From Nitratireductor sp. XY-223 (GTDB lineage Bacteria > Pseudomonadota > Alphaproteobacteria > Rhizobiales > Rhizobiaceae): a DNA stretch of 64,000 nt. Made by a program: the position numbers and the translations under genes. The stretch covers positions 858,520-922,519 of the forward strand of contig NZ_SPNT01000002.1 in NCBI RefSeq assembly GCF_004959855.1. Direction: 5' to 3'. The notes below the pieces were generated by a model that had not been told where the DNA came from, ran no database searches, and was given only the letters and a program-made list of their open reading frames with translations. Positions within the stretch are counted from its first letter, which is position 1. Every line of letters begins with the position of its first letter. Shown here one piece after another: positions 43,141-52,764 of the stretch.

Positions 43141-44325
43141 ATGTTCATACCCTTCTTCCTGGAATTGAAGGCCGCGAAGGTCCCGGTGTCGCTGCGTGAA
43201 TACCTGACGCTTCTGGAAGGCATGGACGCGCGCCTCGTGCCGTACGACGTCGAGGGTTTCTACTATTTGGCGCGCTCGGCGATGATCAAGGACGAGCGCT
43301 ATATCGACCGCTTCGACCGGATCTTCTCGCAGGTCTTCCGCGGCGTTGAGGCGGTTTCCGGCGAAGCCGGCCCGGAAGCGGTCGAACTGCCGGAGGAGTG
43401 GCTGCGCAAGCTCGCCGAGAAGCATCTGAGCGAAGAGGAAAAAGCGCTGATCGAAAGCCTCGGCGGTTTCGACAAGCTGATGGAAACGCTGAAGAAACGC
43501 CTGGAGGAGCAAAAGGGGCGGCACCAGGGCGGCAGCAAGTGGATCGGCACCGCCGGCACCTCGCCCTTCGGCGCCTACGGCTACAATCCGGAAGGCATCC
43601 GCATCGGCCAGGACAGCAGCCGCAACAGGAGCGCGGTCAAGGTTTGGGACAAGCGTGAGTTCCGCAATTTCGACGATTCGGTGGAGCTCGGCACCCGCAA
43701 CATCAAGGTGGCGCTGAAGCGCCTGCGGCGCTGGATCCGGGCCGGCGCCCAGGAAGAATTCGACCTCAACGGCACGATCCGCTCGACCGCTGAGCACGGC
43801 TATCTGGACGTCCAGACCCGGCCGGAACGGCACAACGCCATAAAGCTCTTGATGTTCTTCGATGTCGGCGGCTCGATGGACGGCCACGTGCGGGTCGTCG
43901 AGGAGCTGTTCTCGGCGGTGCGCTCCGAGTTCAAGCACATGGAATACTACTATTTCCACAACTGCCTCTACGAGGGTGTGTGGAAGGACAACCGCCGCCG
44001 CCACAGCGAGGTGCTGCCGACCTACGAGGTGTTGCGCACCTACGGTTCGGATTATCGGGTCATCTTCGTCGGCGATGCCTCGATGAGCCCCTACGAGATC
44101 GTATATCCGGGCGGCGCGGTGGAACACTGGAACGAGGAGGCCGGCGAAGTCTGGCTTCGCCGCGTGCTCGACCATTTCAACAAGGTCGTGTGGATCAATC
44201 CGACGCTCGAGAAGCACTGGGGGTACACTCATTCCATCGGGCTGATCCGGGAGATCTTTTCCGAGCACATGTACCCGCTGACGCTGGCGGGGCTGGAAGC
44301 GGCCACCCGCGAATTGTCGCGATAG
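43141..44325 (+). CDS. VWA domain-containing (CoxE-like) protein
   Basis: LKAAKVPVSLREYLTLLEGM; MIDAS-like FFDVGGSMDGH. Confidence 0.88.
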   Translation: MFIPFFLELKAAKVPVSLREYLTLLEGMDARLVPYDVEGFYYLARSAMIKDERYIDRFDRIFSQVFRGVEAVSGEAGPEAVELPEEWLRKLAEKHLSEEEKALIESLGGFDKLMETLKKRLEEQKGRHQGGSKWIGTAGTSPFGAYGYNPEGIRIGQDSSRNRSAVKVWDKREFRNFDDSVELGTRNIKVALKRLRRWIRAGAQEEFDLNGTIRSTAEHGYLDVQTRPERHNAIKLLMFFDVGGSMDGHVRVVEELFSAVRSEFKHMEYYYFHNCLYEGVWKDNRRRHSEVLPTYEVLRTYGSDYRVIFVGDASMSPYEIVYPGGAVEHWNEEAGEVWLRRVLDHFNKVVWINPTLEKHWGYTHSIGLIREIFSEHMYPLTLAGLEAATRELSR

Positions 44326-44334
44326 GGGCGGGCG

Positions 44335-45351
44335 ATGGCGGCTGAACCGGTGCTTTTCGGCAGGACGCATGACGGGGAGCCGGTTCACAGCCTAAAGATC
44401 ACCGGCGGCGGGCTGACGGTCGACCTGATGAGCTGGGGCGCCGGCATTCGGGACCTGCGCATGGACGGGCACGATGCGCCGCTGGTGCTCGGCTTCGAGG
44501 AATTCGAACATTATCCGGTCCATTCGCCCTATTTCGGCGTGACAGCGGGCCGCTACGCAAACCGCATCGCGCATGGCCGCTTCACGATCGACGGCACCGG
44601 CCATCAGCTCGACCGCAATGAAAAGGGCGCCAACCACCTGCATGGCGGTACGCGCGGCATCGGCAGGCGGGTCTGGTCGATCGCAGAACATGGCGCGGAT
44701 TTCTGCCGTTTCGAGATCGCCGATCCCGACGGCCATATGGGCTATCCCGGCAATTGCGGCATTTCATGCACCTATCGCCTGAAACCGGGCGGTGTGCTGT
44801 CGGTGGTGCTCGAGGCCGAAACCGACCGGCCGACCCTGTGCAATCTCGCCCACCACAGCTATTTCAATCTCGATGGTGGCGACACCATTCTCGACCACGA
44901 GGCGATGATCGCGGCGGATCACTACCTGCCGGTCGACGGCGAACTGATCCCGACCGGCGAGATCTGCGCTGTTGCCGGTACGGAATTCGACTTCACCGAG
45001 ATGCGGCCGATCCGGTTGGGCGGGCGCGAGACGCCGTTCGGCTACGACCACAATTTCTGCCTCTCGGATGCACGCGGACCGAAGCGTGCCGTGGCGCTGG
45101 TCCGCAGCCTGTGCTCCGGCATCGCCATGGAAGTGTGGACGGGCGAACCCGGCCTGCAATTCTATACGGGACTGAAGCTCAACGTTCCCGTGCCGGGGCT
45201 GGACGGGCGCCGTTACGGATCCTGCGGCGGCTTCTGCATGGAGAGCCAGGTGTGGCCCGATTCCCCCAATCATCCGCAATTTCCGAGCGCGGTGTTGCGG
45301 CCGGGGACGCGCTTGCTGCAGGAAACGGACTATATTTTTTCCCGCGAGTAG
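44335..45351 (+). CDS. aldose 1-epimerase / galactose mutarotase family
   Basis: GRYANRIAHGRFTIDGTGHQLDRNEKGANHLHGG, AHHSYFNLDG. Confidence 0.92.
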   Translation: MAAEPVLFGRTHDGEPVHSLKITGGGLTVDLMSWGAGIRDLRMDGHDAPLVLGFEEFEHYPVHSPYFGVTAGRYANRIAHGRFTIDGTGHQLDRNEKGANHLHGGTRGIGRRVWSIAEHGADFCRFEIADPDGHMGYPGNCGISCTYRLKPGGVLSVVLEAETDRPTLCNLAHHSYFNLDGGDTILDHEAMIAADHYLPVDGELIPTGEICAVAGTEFDFTEMRPIRLGGRETPFGYDHNFCLSDARGPKRAVALVRSLCSGIAMEVWTGEPGLQFYTGLKLNVPVPGLDGRRYGSCGGFCMESQVWPDSPNHPQFPSAVLRPGTRLLQETDYIFSRE

Positions 45352-45460
45352 GCCGGTAAAACGCAACAATTGCAGATGCTTAAGTTTGTCCGCGGTGCAG
45401 CGCCGCGGGTGATCGCGCCGGCCTGCAGCTTGACAGGCGCGTCAGAGTAAGGCCCATTAA

Positions 45461-45478
45461 TATATATTATATAAGACT
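45461..45478. promoter_or_regulatory. operator site A (half-degenerate) upstream of the TRAP permease operon
   Basis: TATATATTATATAAGACT; right half-site identical to sites B-D; TTGACA at 45430. Confidence 0.6.
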
Positions 45479-45551
45479 CTGCGGCGGCGATGTCCCGTTT
45501 GGGAGGATGCGACATCTGCGCGGCCCGCGGACGTATTTGCGGGGGAGGATC

Positions 45552-46139
45552 ATGGCCGCGATTATCGCCATCATAAGACCGCTGGCATGGATCAACACGA
45601 TGCTGCTGCGCATCGGACGCAATATCGCCTGGGTGGCGATGGGGCTGATGGTGCTGATCATCGTTTTGCAGGTCGTCTTCCGCTACGTGCTGAACGACGC
45701 ATTGTCGTGGTCCGAGGAGGCGGCGCGCTTCCTGATGCTGTGGATGACGGCACTGATCGCGCCCAGCGCCTATCGTTGGGGCGGCTTCGTTTCGATCGAT
45801 CTTGTCCATGACATGCTGCCGAAACGTGTCGGCAGCATCCTGGCGCTGATCCTGCTGCTGATCAGCCTGATGGTGCTCGTTGTCGCTATTCAGCTCGGCT
45901 ACAACCACGTCAATTCCGGATGGCTGTTCGCTTCGCAAACGCTCAAGCTCGATCTGAGTTCCATGGGATGGGGAATCGTCCGCGTCAAGCAGGCCTGGAT
46001 GTACATGTCCGTGTTCGTGGGCGTCATCTTGCTGACGATCGTGAATATCGAGCTTTGCCTCAAAACACTCGCCGGGATCATCGATCCCACCCGTGAAGTG
46101 CCGGCGGACCAGGATCACCTGGTCATCACAGCGGAGTAG
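45552..46139 (+). CDS. TRAP transporter small permease (DctQ-like)
   Basis: VFRYVLNDALSWSEEAARFLMLWMTALIAPSAYRWGGFVSID. Confidence 0.93.
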   Translation: MAAIIAIIRPLAWINTMLLRIGRNIAWVAMGLMVLIIVLQVVFRYVLNDALSWSEEAARFLMLWMTALIAPSAYRWGGFVSIDLVHDMLPKRVGSILALILLLISLMVLVVAIQLGYNHVNSGWLFASQTLKLDLSSMGWGIVRVKQAWMYMSVFVGVILLTIVNIELCLKTLAGIIDPTREVPADQDHLVITAE

Positions 46140-46144
46140 GCCCG

Positions 46145-47434
46145 ATGCTGTTTTTCTTCCTTCCGCTGTTCCTCGTCTTCCTGATGGTCGGCCTGCCGGT
46201 GTTCTTCGCCCTGCTCGCTGCGCCGGGAATCCTGCTTTGGCTGGCCGATCAGCCGCGCGACTTCGCGCTGCTCTACAAGAACGTCTACAACGGCATGAAC
46301 TCGTTTCCGCTGATGGCCATTCCGTTCTTCATGCTGGCCGGCGAGCTGATGAACCGTGGCGGCATCACGCTGCGCATCGTCGAGTTCAGCCAGTCGCTGA
46401 TGGGGCACCTGCGCGGCGGGCTCGCGCATGTGAATATCCTGTCTTCGATGCTGTTTGCGGGCCTGTCCGGCTCCGCGGTGGCCGACACGTCGGCGCTGGG
46501 CTCGATGCTGATCCCGGCGATGGAGAAAAACGGCTATACCCGCAGGTTTGCAGCAGCCATAACCGCCGCGTCTTCGGTGATCGGTCCGATCATTCCGCCG
46601 TCCGGCATCATGATCATCTACGCCTATGTCATGGGCGAATCCGTGGCGGCTCTCTTCCTCGCCGGCATCGTCCCCGGTGTCCTGGTCGGCGTCGGCCTGA
46701 TGCTGATGACCGCCTATCTGGCGAAATCCAATGATTTCCCGGCAGCGGCGCCGCGCGCCAGTTACCGCGAACGCGGGCTTGCCTTCAACCGGGCGTTCTT
46801 CCCGCTGATGACGCCGGTAATCATTCTCGGCGGCATTCTGGCCGGTGTCTTCACGCCGACCGAGGCTGCCGCGGTTGCCGCCGTCTACGCCTTCATCGTC
46901 TCCATGTTCATCCTGCGGACGATGGTCTGGGCCGATCTGCCGCGGGTGCTGATCAAGGCGTCGCTGACGACGTCGGTCGTGCTGCTGCTGGTCGGTGCGG
47001 CGATGGCGTTCAAGACCGTGGTCAGCCTCAGTCACGCGCCGGAAATCCTTGCCGGGTTCATCCTGAGCCTGACGGAAAACCCGTATCTGCTGCTGTTCCT
47101 CATCAACGTGCTGCTGTTCATCGTCGGCATGTTCCTGGATGCCGGCCCGGCGATCATCATCCTCGGCCCCATCCTGGCGCCGATCTTCACGGACCTCGGT
47201 GTGCATTCCGTGCATTTCGCCATCATCATGAGCGTTAACCTGACCGTCGGTCTGGCCACGCCGCCCATGGGGCTGGTGTTGTTCGTGGCGTCGAGCGTCT
47301 CGGGGGTGAAGGTGGAGACGATCGCCAAGACGATCCTGCCGTTCCTGGCGGTCGAGATCCTGGTGATTTTCCTCATCACCTACTTCCCGCCGATATCCAT
47401 GGCGGTGCCGGAGTTCTTCGGCTTCATCAAGTAA
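46145..47434 (+). CDS. TRAP transporter large permease (DctM-like)
   Basis: FPLMAIPFFMLAGELMNRGGITLRIVEFSQSLMGHLRGGLAHVNILSSMLFAGLSGSAVADTSALG. Confidence 0.95.
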   Translation: MLFFFLPLFLVFLMVGLPVFFALLAAPGILLWLADQPRDFALLYKNVYNGMNSFPLMAIPFFMLAGELMNRGGITLRIVEFSQSLMGHLRGGLAHVNILSSMLFAGLSGSAVADTSALGSMLIPAMEKNGYTRRFAAAITAASSVIGPIIPPSGIMIIYAYVMGESVAALFLAGIVPGVLVGVGLMLMTAYLAKSNDFPAAAPRASYRERGLAFNRAFFPLMTPVIILGGILAGVFTPTEAAAVAAVYAFIVSMFILRTMVWADLPRVLIKASLTTSVVLLLVGAAMAFKTVVSLSHAPEILAGFILSLTENPYLLLFLINVLLFIVGMFLDAGPAIIILGPILAPIFTDLGVHSVHFAIIMSVNLTVGLATPPMGLVLFVASSVSGVKVETIAKTILPFLAVEILVIFLITYFPPISMAVPEFFGFIK

Positions 47435-47526
47435 CGGGGCCGGGAAACAGGGAACGGGAAACCACGAATATGGGCCGCAGGGCGTGCAGCAGAGCCTGTG
47501 CGCTTGACAAGCGACGGTCAGTCTTT

Positions 47527-47564
47527 AATCTTATATCTTATATAAGACTTACTTATATAGGACT
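47527..47564. promoter_or_regulatory. operator site B plus adjacent imperfect copy upstream of dctP
   Basis: AATCTTATATCTTATATAAGACTTACTTATATAGGACT; perfect palindrome TCTTATATAAGA at 47536-47547; TTGACA at 47504. Confidence 0.7.
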
Positions 47565-47592
47565 GCCTGCGATTGACTTCGGGAGGATCCAA

Positions 47593-48687
47593 ATGATCGC
47601 GAAAGGGACTGCAAAATTCTTGGGCGCATTGGCGCTCGGCCTGTCGATGACCGCCATGTCCACCGTAATGGACGGAGCGATCACAACCGCCGGAGCCGCC
47701 GATTTCAAGCTGCGCGCGACCGCCAACTCGAACGAAAACGACGAAGACTATGACGGTCTGATCGTTTTCAAGGACTATGTCGAAAAGGCATCCAACGGCG
47801 CCATCGAAGTCGAGCTGTTCATCGGGACGCAGCTTTGCTCCAACGGCGCGGAGTGCCTGCAGGGCATCTCCGACGGCACCATCGATATCTATATCTCCAC
47901 CTCCGGCGGTGCGTCGGGCATCTTCCCTTACGTGCAGGTGCTCGATCTGCCCTATCTGCTGCGTGACGACCGGATCGCCGAAGAGGTGCTGAGCGAAGGC
48001 AGCTTCACGCGCGCACTGCGCGATCTGGCGCTTGACGATTCGGGTGGAACGATCCGCCTGATGACCATCGGCAACACCGGCGGCTGGCGCAACTTCGCCA
48101 ACACCAAGCGGCGGGTGCAGTCACCGGGCGACATGGAAGGCCTGAAGATTCGCACGGTGGTCGCCGACCTGCCGCAGGAACTGGTGAAGGCGCTCGGCGC
48201 GTCGCCGACGCCGATCCCGTGGCCGGAGCTGTTCACGTCCTTCCAGACCGGGGTCGTGGAAGGTTCGAAGAACGGCATTACCGACATCATGGGCATGAAG
48301 TTCCCGGATGCCGGCCTGAAATACGTGACCCTCGACGGCCACGCCTATATGGGCGCGTTGTGGTGGATGAGCAACGACACCTTCATGTCGATGCCTGAAG
48401 ATATGCGCCGCGTCGTGGTCGACGGATTTGCAGCATTGCAGCAGGCAACCTTCGCCTCGCCCAAGCGCAAGTCCATCCAGGCCTATTCCGATTTTGTCGC
48501 AGAAGGCGGAGACCTCTATGTGCCGTCGCCTGAGGAAAAGGCTGCCTTCAAGGAGGCCGCGGCGCCGGTCTATGAATGGTTCAAGGCCAATATCGACAAC
48601 GGCGAGGCCGCATTCGTCGCGCTGACCGAGGCCGCCTCGGGTGCCGAGGCGAAAATCGACGGCAATGCCGATATGGACATCAAATAG
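47593..48687 (+). CDS. TRAP transporter substrate-binding protein (DctP-like)
   Basis: Signal peptide; NFANTKRRVQSPGDMEGLKIRTV; LPQELVKALGASPTPIPWPELFTSFQTGVVEG. Confidence 0.93.
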   Translation: MIAKGTAKFLGALALGLSMTAMSTVMDGAITTAGAADFKLRATANSNENDEDYDGLIVFKDYVEKASNGAIEVELFIGTQLCSNGAECLQGISDGTIDIYISTSGGASGIFPYVQVLDLPYLLRDDRIAEEVLSEGSFTRALRDLALDDSGGTIRLMTIGNTGGWRNFANTKRRVQSPGDMEGLKIRTVVADLPQELVKALGASPTPIPWPELFTSFQTGVVEGSKNGITDIMGMKFPDAGLKYVTLDGHAYMGALWWMSNDTFMSMPEDMRRVVVDGFAALQQATFASPKRKSIQAYSDFVAEGGDLYVPSPEEKAAFKEAAAPVYEWFKANIDNGEAAFVALTEAASGAEAKIDGNADMDIK

Positions 48688-48735
48688 GCGGACCCGAACG
48701 GTTTCGGGCACTGCCCGAACCTGACGGACGAACAC

Positions 48736-48763
48736 AAAGGCCGCACACACCGTGCGGCCTTTT
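48736..48763 (+). terminator. Rho-independent terminator after dctP
   Basis: AAAGGCCGCACACACCGTGCGGCCTTTT. Confidence 0.85.
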
Positions 48764-48786
48764 GCGTACGGACCGGATGATAACCT

Positions 48787-49278
48787 TCAGCGGAAGGGGT
48801 ACATCCAGGGTTTGTAATCATTGATGAGGATCTGCGCGTGCTCAATCTGATCGGGCGTCATTTTCTTGACCACTTCCTCGAGGCTGATCGCCGCATCCGG
48901 GTCGCCGCCGATCGCCGAGAGCACGTACCACATGTAGGCGCGCACCAGGTCGGGCTGCGGCATGCCGCGTCCGATCTCGTAATACCAGCCGACGCCCGAC
49001 TGCGCGCCGGGGTGCCCCTTCATCGCCGAGCGCAGATACCATTCGAAGGCGCGCACGTCGTCGCGCGGAACGCCAAGGCCCATGGCGTACATGATGCCAA
49101 TCAGTTCCTCAGCGTCGGCGTTTCCCGACCGGGCGGCCGGAAGCAGTTCCTTCATCGCCTCCTCGAAGCGGCTTTCCTCCATCAGGTCGCGGGCAGACTC
49201 TATGTCCGCATGCGCCGGCGCTGCGGAAACAGCACCCGCGAAAACCAGCGCCGCGATGAAACTGACCGATTTGCCCAT
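48787..49278 (-). CDS. Sel1-repeat / TPR secreted protein
   Basis: Signal peptide; GNADAEELIGIMYAMGLGVPRDDVRAFEWYLRSAMKGHPGAQSGVGWYYEIGRG. Confidence 0.82.
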   Translation of the reverse strand: MGKSVSFIAALVFAGAVSAAPAHADIESARDLMEESRFEEAMKELLPAARSGNADAEELIGIMYAMGLGVPRDDVRAFEWYLRSAMKGHPGAQSGVGWYYEIGRGMPQPDLVRAYMWYVLSAIGGDPDAAISLEEVVKKMTPDQIEHAQILINDYKPWMYPFR

Positions 49279-49320
49279 ATGCCCTCAATCTCCCTTGCAA
49301 CCAGCCCCGGCGGGGCCGCC

Positions 49321-50697
49321 GTGTTGAATACGAAGCATAGCAAGCGCCGGGGCACGGGCAAGCTCTCTGCCGCCGTCGGCGCTCTCTTTGTCCTGTTTAT
49401 TCCACCGGTTGCCGTGGCCGGCGACGTGGAGGGCGCAAAGCTGCCGCCGATGCTGTCGGAAGCGGACTTCCTGCCCTTCGACGAGAAGCGGGCGGCGCTC
49501 GGGCGTCTGCTGTTCTACGATCCGGTCCTGTCCGGCAACCGCAATATCTCTTGCGGCACCTGCCACCATCACACCCTGGCCGGCGCCGACGGGCTGGCGC
49601 TGGGGGTCGGCGAGGGCGGCGACGGCATCGGAGAGAAAAGGACAACGGGCACCGGCCGCGACAGGATCGACCGCAGGGTCCCGCGCAATGCGCCGGCCCT
49701 GTTCAACATCGGCCACAAGGACATCCGCCACCTGTTCCACGACGGCCGGTTGAGCATCGACAACCTTTACGGAAACGGTTTCAATTCGCCGGCCGAGGAA
49801 TACCTGCCGCAAGGGCTGAGCAGCCTCGCGGCGGCCCAGTCGCTGTTTCCGATGACGTCCGAGACGGAAATGGCCGGCCATTCGGAAGAAAACGCCATCG
49901 CCGGCGCGCGCAACGACCGGATCGATCACGCCTGGCGGCTGATTGCCCGGCGGGTCAGTGCGGTTCCCGCCTACGGACCGTTGTTTGCGGACGCTTTCGA
50001 CGATATCGAAAGCCCGGCGGATATCACGATCGTGCATATCGGCAATGCTATCGGCGATTTCGTCAATTCGGAATGGCGCTCCTATGACAGCCCCTTCGAC
50101 CGGTACCTTGCCGGCGACCGCGCTGCGTTGAGCAGCGATGCTCAGGCGGGGATGGACGTTTTTTACGGCCGCGGCGGCTGCGCGGCCTGTCACGGCGGCG
50201 CGCTGCTGACCGATCAGGATTTCCACGCGCTGGCGCTTCCGCAGTTCGGGCCGGGGCGCACGCGGATGTTCGACCTGATGCAGCGCGACGTTGGGCGCAT
50301 GGTGGAAACGGACCGCCTGGAGGATGCCTACCGCTTCCGCACGCCGTCGCTGCGCAACAGCGCACTGACCGCGCCCTATGGTCACAACGGCGCATACGCG
50401 ACGCTGGAAGGCATCATTCGCCATCACCTCGATCCGCAGACGGCGTTCGACCGCTGGAGCCGCAAGGAGGTGGCGCTGCCGGCGGCCGAGCATCTGGCGG
50501 AAGCGGATTTTGCACCTCTTGCGGACAGGCGCGAGCGGTTGCGTGTGCGGTCGGTTGTCGACATCGAGCCGGTTTCGCTCGGCGACGACGAGGTGCGGCA
50601 GCTGATCGCATTCATCCATTCCCTGACAGGCGCGGAGAGCGTTAAGGGAAGACTTGGCCGGCCGGATGAGGTGCCGAGCGGATTGCCGGTTGACTGA
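49321..50697 (+). CDS. di-haem cytochrome c peroxidase / MauG family (alternative start 49279)
   Basis: Two CxxCH: CGTCHHH and CAACHGG; VPRNAPALFNIGHKDIRHLFHDGR. Confidence 0.88.
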   Translation: MLNTKHSKRRGTGKLSAAVGALFVLFIPPVAVAGDVEGAKLPPMLSEADFLPFDEKRAALGRLLFYDPVLSGNRNISCGTCHHHTLAGADGLALGVGEGGDGIGEKRTTGTGRDRIDRRVPRNAPALFNIGHKDIRHLFHDGRLSIDNLYGNGFNSPAEEYLPQGLSSLAAAQSLFPMTSETEMAGHSEENAIAGARNDRIDHAWRLIARRVSAVPAYGPLFADAFDDIESPADITIVHIGNAIGDFVNSEWRSYDSPFDRYLAGDRAALSSDAQAGMDVFYGRGGCAACHGGALLTDQDFHALALPQFGPGRTRMFDLMQRDVGRMVETDRLEDAYRFRTPSLRNSALTAPYGHNGAYATLEGIIRHHLDPQTAFDRWSRKEVALPAAEHLAEADFAPLADRRERLRVRSVVDIEPVSLGDDEVRQLIAFIHSLTGAESVKGRLGRPDEVPSGLPVD

Positions 50698-50743
50698 GCC
50701 CGTTGCCGGTGCCGAACTGGGAACTGCATTTCACGGAAAATCC

Positions 50744-50770
50744 AGTCTTGTATCTTATATAAGACTTGAT
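50744..50770. promoter_or_regulatory. operator site C upstream of the kinase-aldolase operon
   Basis: AGTCTTGTATCTTATATAAGACTTGAT; perfect TCTTATATAAGA at 50753-50764. Confidence 0.7.
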
Positions 50771-50804
50771 AGATTGCAGCCCAAAGGAGGCCAGCCTCGC
50801 CGCC

Positions 50805-51710
50805 ATGAAAACCGTTCTCGTAGCCGGTTCAGCCGTGATCGATTTTATTTTCCACCTCGATGAACCACCGTCCTGGACGGAGAAGCACCGGGCGCGGGAA
50901 GCCGCCATTGTCGGCGGCGGATGTGCGGCCAATGCGGCCGTCGCGATTGCCCGGCTCGGCGGCAAGGCCGTCCTGTCGGCGCGGCTCGGGGACGACATGA
51001 TCGGCGACATGATCCTGTCCGGCCTCGACGAGGAAGGGGTCGACCATTCGCTGGTCAAGCGGTTTGCCGGCCGGCGCTCGTCCTATGCCTCGGTGCTGGT
51101 CGATCAGACCGGGGAGCGCTGCATCATCGGCTATCGCGACAACGGTATCGATGCCGGCGATCCCTGGGTGGAACAACTGGAGCTGCCGCCTTTTGAGGCG
51201 GCGCTCGCCGACACGCGCTGGCCCGAGGGCGCCTGCGTCATGATGCGGACCGCGCGCCAGCGCGGGGTGCCCGGCGTCATGGACGGCGAAGCGCCGCTCG
51301 GCGATTCCGACGCGGCGCTCAAGCTGGCGAGCCACGTTGCCTTCTCGCAGCCCGGGCTCAGCCACTATGCCGGCAGCGACGACCTGGAAGACGGACTGAA
51401 ACGGGCGGCCGGCGAAACCGGGGCCTTTGTCTGCGTGACCGTCGGCGAAGGCGGGGTGCACTGGCTCGAGGACGGGGCGCTGCGGCACATGCCGGCTTTC
51501 GCGGTCGACGTGGTCGACACGCTCGGGGCCGGCGATGTCTGGCACGGCGCCTTCACCCTGAAACTTGCCGAAGGCGCCGGCGAGGAGGAGGCCATGCGTT
51601 ATGCCGGTGCCGCCGCGGCGCTGAAATGCACCCGTTTCGGCGGCCGTTCGGGAACGCCCGGCGCTGAAGAGGTGAACTCATTCCTCATGGAGAACAGCTT
51701 ATGCAACTGA
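50805..51710 (+). CDS. PfkB family sugar kinase, YihV (6-deoxy-6-sulfofructose kinase)-like
   Basis: VGGGCAANAAVAIARLGGKAV, GVMDGEAPLG, HVAFSQPGLSHYAG, VDVVDTLGAGDVWHGAF, AALKCTRFGGRSGTPG; strongly resembles E. coli YihV as remembered. Confidence 0.75.
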   Translation: MKTVLVAGSAVIDFIFHLDEPPSWTEKHRAREAAIVGGGCAANAAVAIARLGGKAVLSARLGDDMIGDMILSGLDEEGVDHSLVKRFAGRRSSYASVLVDQTGERCIIGYRDNGIDAGDPWVEQLELPPFEAALADTRWPEGACVMMRTARQRGVPGVMDGEAPLGDSDAALKLASHVAFSQPGLSHYAGSDDLEDGLKRAAGETGAFVCVTVGEGGVHWLEDGALRHMPAFAVDVVDTLGAGDVWHGAFTLKLAEGAGEEEAMRYAGAAAALKCTRFGGRSGTPGAEEVNSFLMENSLCN

Positions 51711-52747
51711 CGGCGGGAAAGCTCTGGGGCCTGCGGCGCATGGCGGACGATGCCGGGCGCTTCAAGATGACGGCGGTCGACCAGCGCCCGCCGATCAAGA
51801 ACCCGATCGCCGCGCACTACGGCGGCGACGAAGCCCCCTATGACGATGTCGCGCGCTTCAAGGCACTGTTGATAGAGACGCTGCAGGGCCAGTCCTCGGC
51901 GATGCTGCTCGATCCCCACTACGCCGTTCCGCGCGGCATTGAATACCTGTCCCCGACCAAAGGGCTGATCGTCACCCTCGAGGACTCCCTGTTCCAGGAG
52001 ACTCCGGACGGCCGGCTGTCGTCCGACATCGACGACTGGTCGGTGGGCAAGATCAAGCGCATGGGGGGCGACGCGGTCAAGGTGCTGGCCTGGTACCGGC
52101 CGGACGCGTCGGCGTCCGTCAACGGGCATCAGCAGGATTTCGTCAAGCGGATCGGCGAGGCCTGCGCCCGTTTCGACATCCCGTTCCTGTTCGAACTGCT
52201 GGTCTATCCGCTGTCGAGCGATGCCCACCAGACGAAGGACTATGTCGAAATGCAGGGCAAGAAGGCCGACGACGTCCTGGCCTCGGTGGCGGAGTTCGCC
52301 AAGCCGGACTACGGCGTCGATGTCTTCAAGCTGGAAAGCCCCGTCAATGCTGGCGATGTCCCCGGCGTCGGCAATGATGGCTGGGAGGCGGTGCAGTCCG
52401 TCTATGACGACATGGGACGATTGGCCGGCCGGCCGTGGGTGATGCTGTCGGCGGGCGCCGGCAAGCCGCAGTTCCGAAACATCCTGAGCCATGCCTACCG
52501 GGCCGGTGCATCCGGCTATCTTGCCGGGCGGGCGATCTGGCTCGACGCGTTTTCCGAGTTTCCCGACTGGGATCTTATACGCGACGGCCTCACTGGTGAG
52601 TCAGTCGACTATATGAAAGATTTGAATGCCCTGACGGACAGCGAGGCGGCGCCGTGGCACGCGCATCCGGCCTTTGGTGAGGGCGGCGCGCGGTTCGCCC
52701 CGAATGACGCCGGTTTCCGGCACGCCTACGGGGATATCGCCCGATGA
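51701..52747 (+). CDS. class I aldolase of LacD/YihT family (candidate 6-deoxy-6-sulfofructose-1-phosphate aldolase)
   Basis: RFKMTAVDQRPPI, DVFKLESP (Schiff-base Lys region), WVMLSAGAGKPQFRNILSHAYRAGASGYLAGRAIW; overlaps the kinase stop. Confidence 0.7.
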   Translation: MQLTAGKLWGLRRMADDAGRFKMTAVDQRPPIKNPIAAHYGGDEAPYDDVARFKALLIETLQGQSSAMLLDPHYAVPRGIEYLSPTKGLIVTLEDSLFQETPDGRLSSDIDDWSVGKIKRMGGDAVKVLAWYRPDASASVNGHQQDFVKRIGEACARFDIPFLFELLVYPLSSDAHQTKDYVEMQGKKADDVLASVAEFAKPDYGVDVFKLESPVNAGDVPGVGNDGWEAVQSVYDDMGRLAGRPWVMLSAGAGKPQFRNILSHAYRAGASGYLAGRAIWLDAFSEFPDWDLIRDGLTGESVDYMKDLNALTDSEAAPWHAHPAFGEGGARFAPNDAGFRHAYGDIAR

Positions 52748-52764
52748 CGGGATGGTCTCCGGAA

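Noticed and set aside
44335-45351. Aldose 1-epimerase as a dedicated sulfoquinovose mutarotase (YihR-like)
   Set aside because: It sits 9 bp after the VWA gene, upstream of the first operator, and looks like a generic galactose mutarotase; membership of the sulfosugar regulon is not supported.
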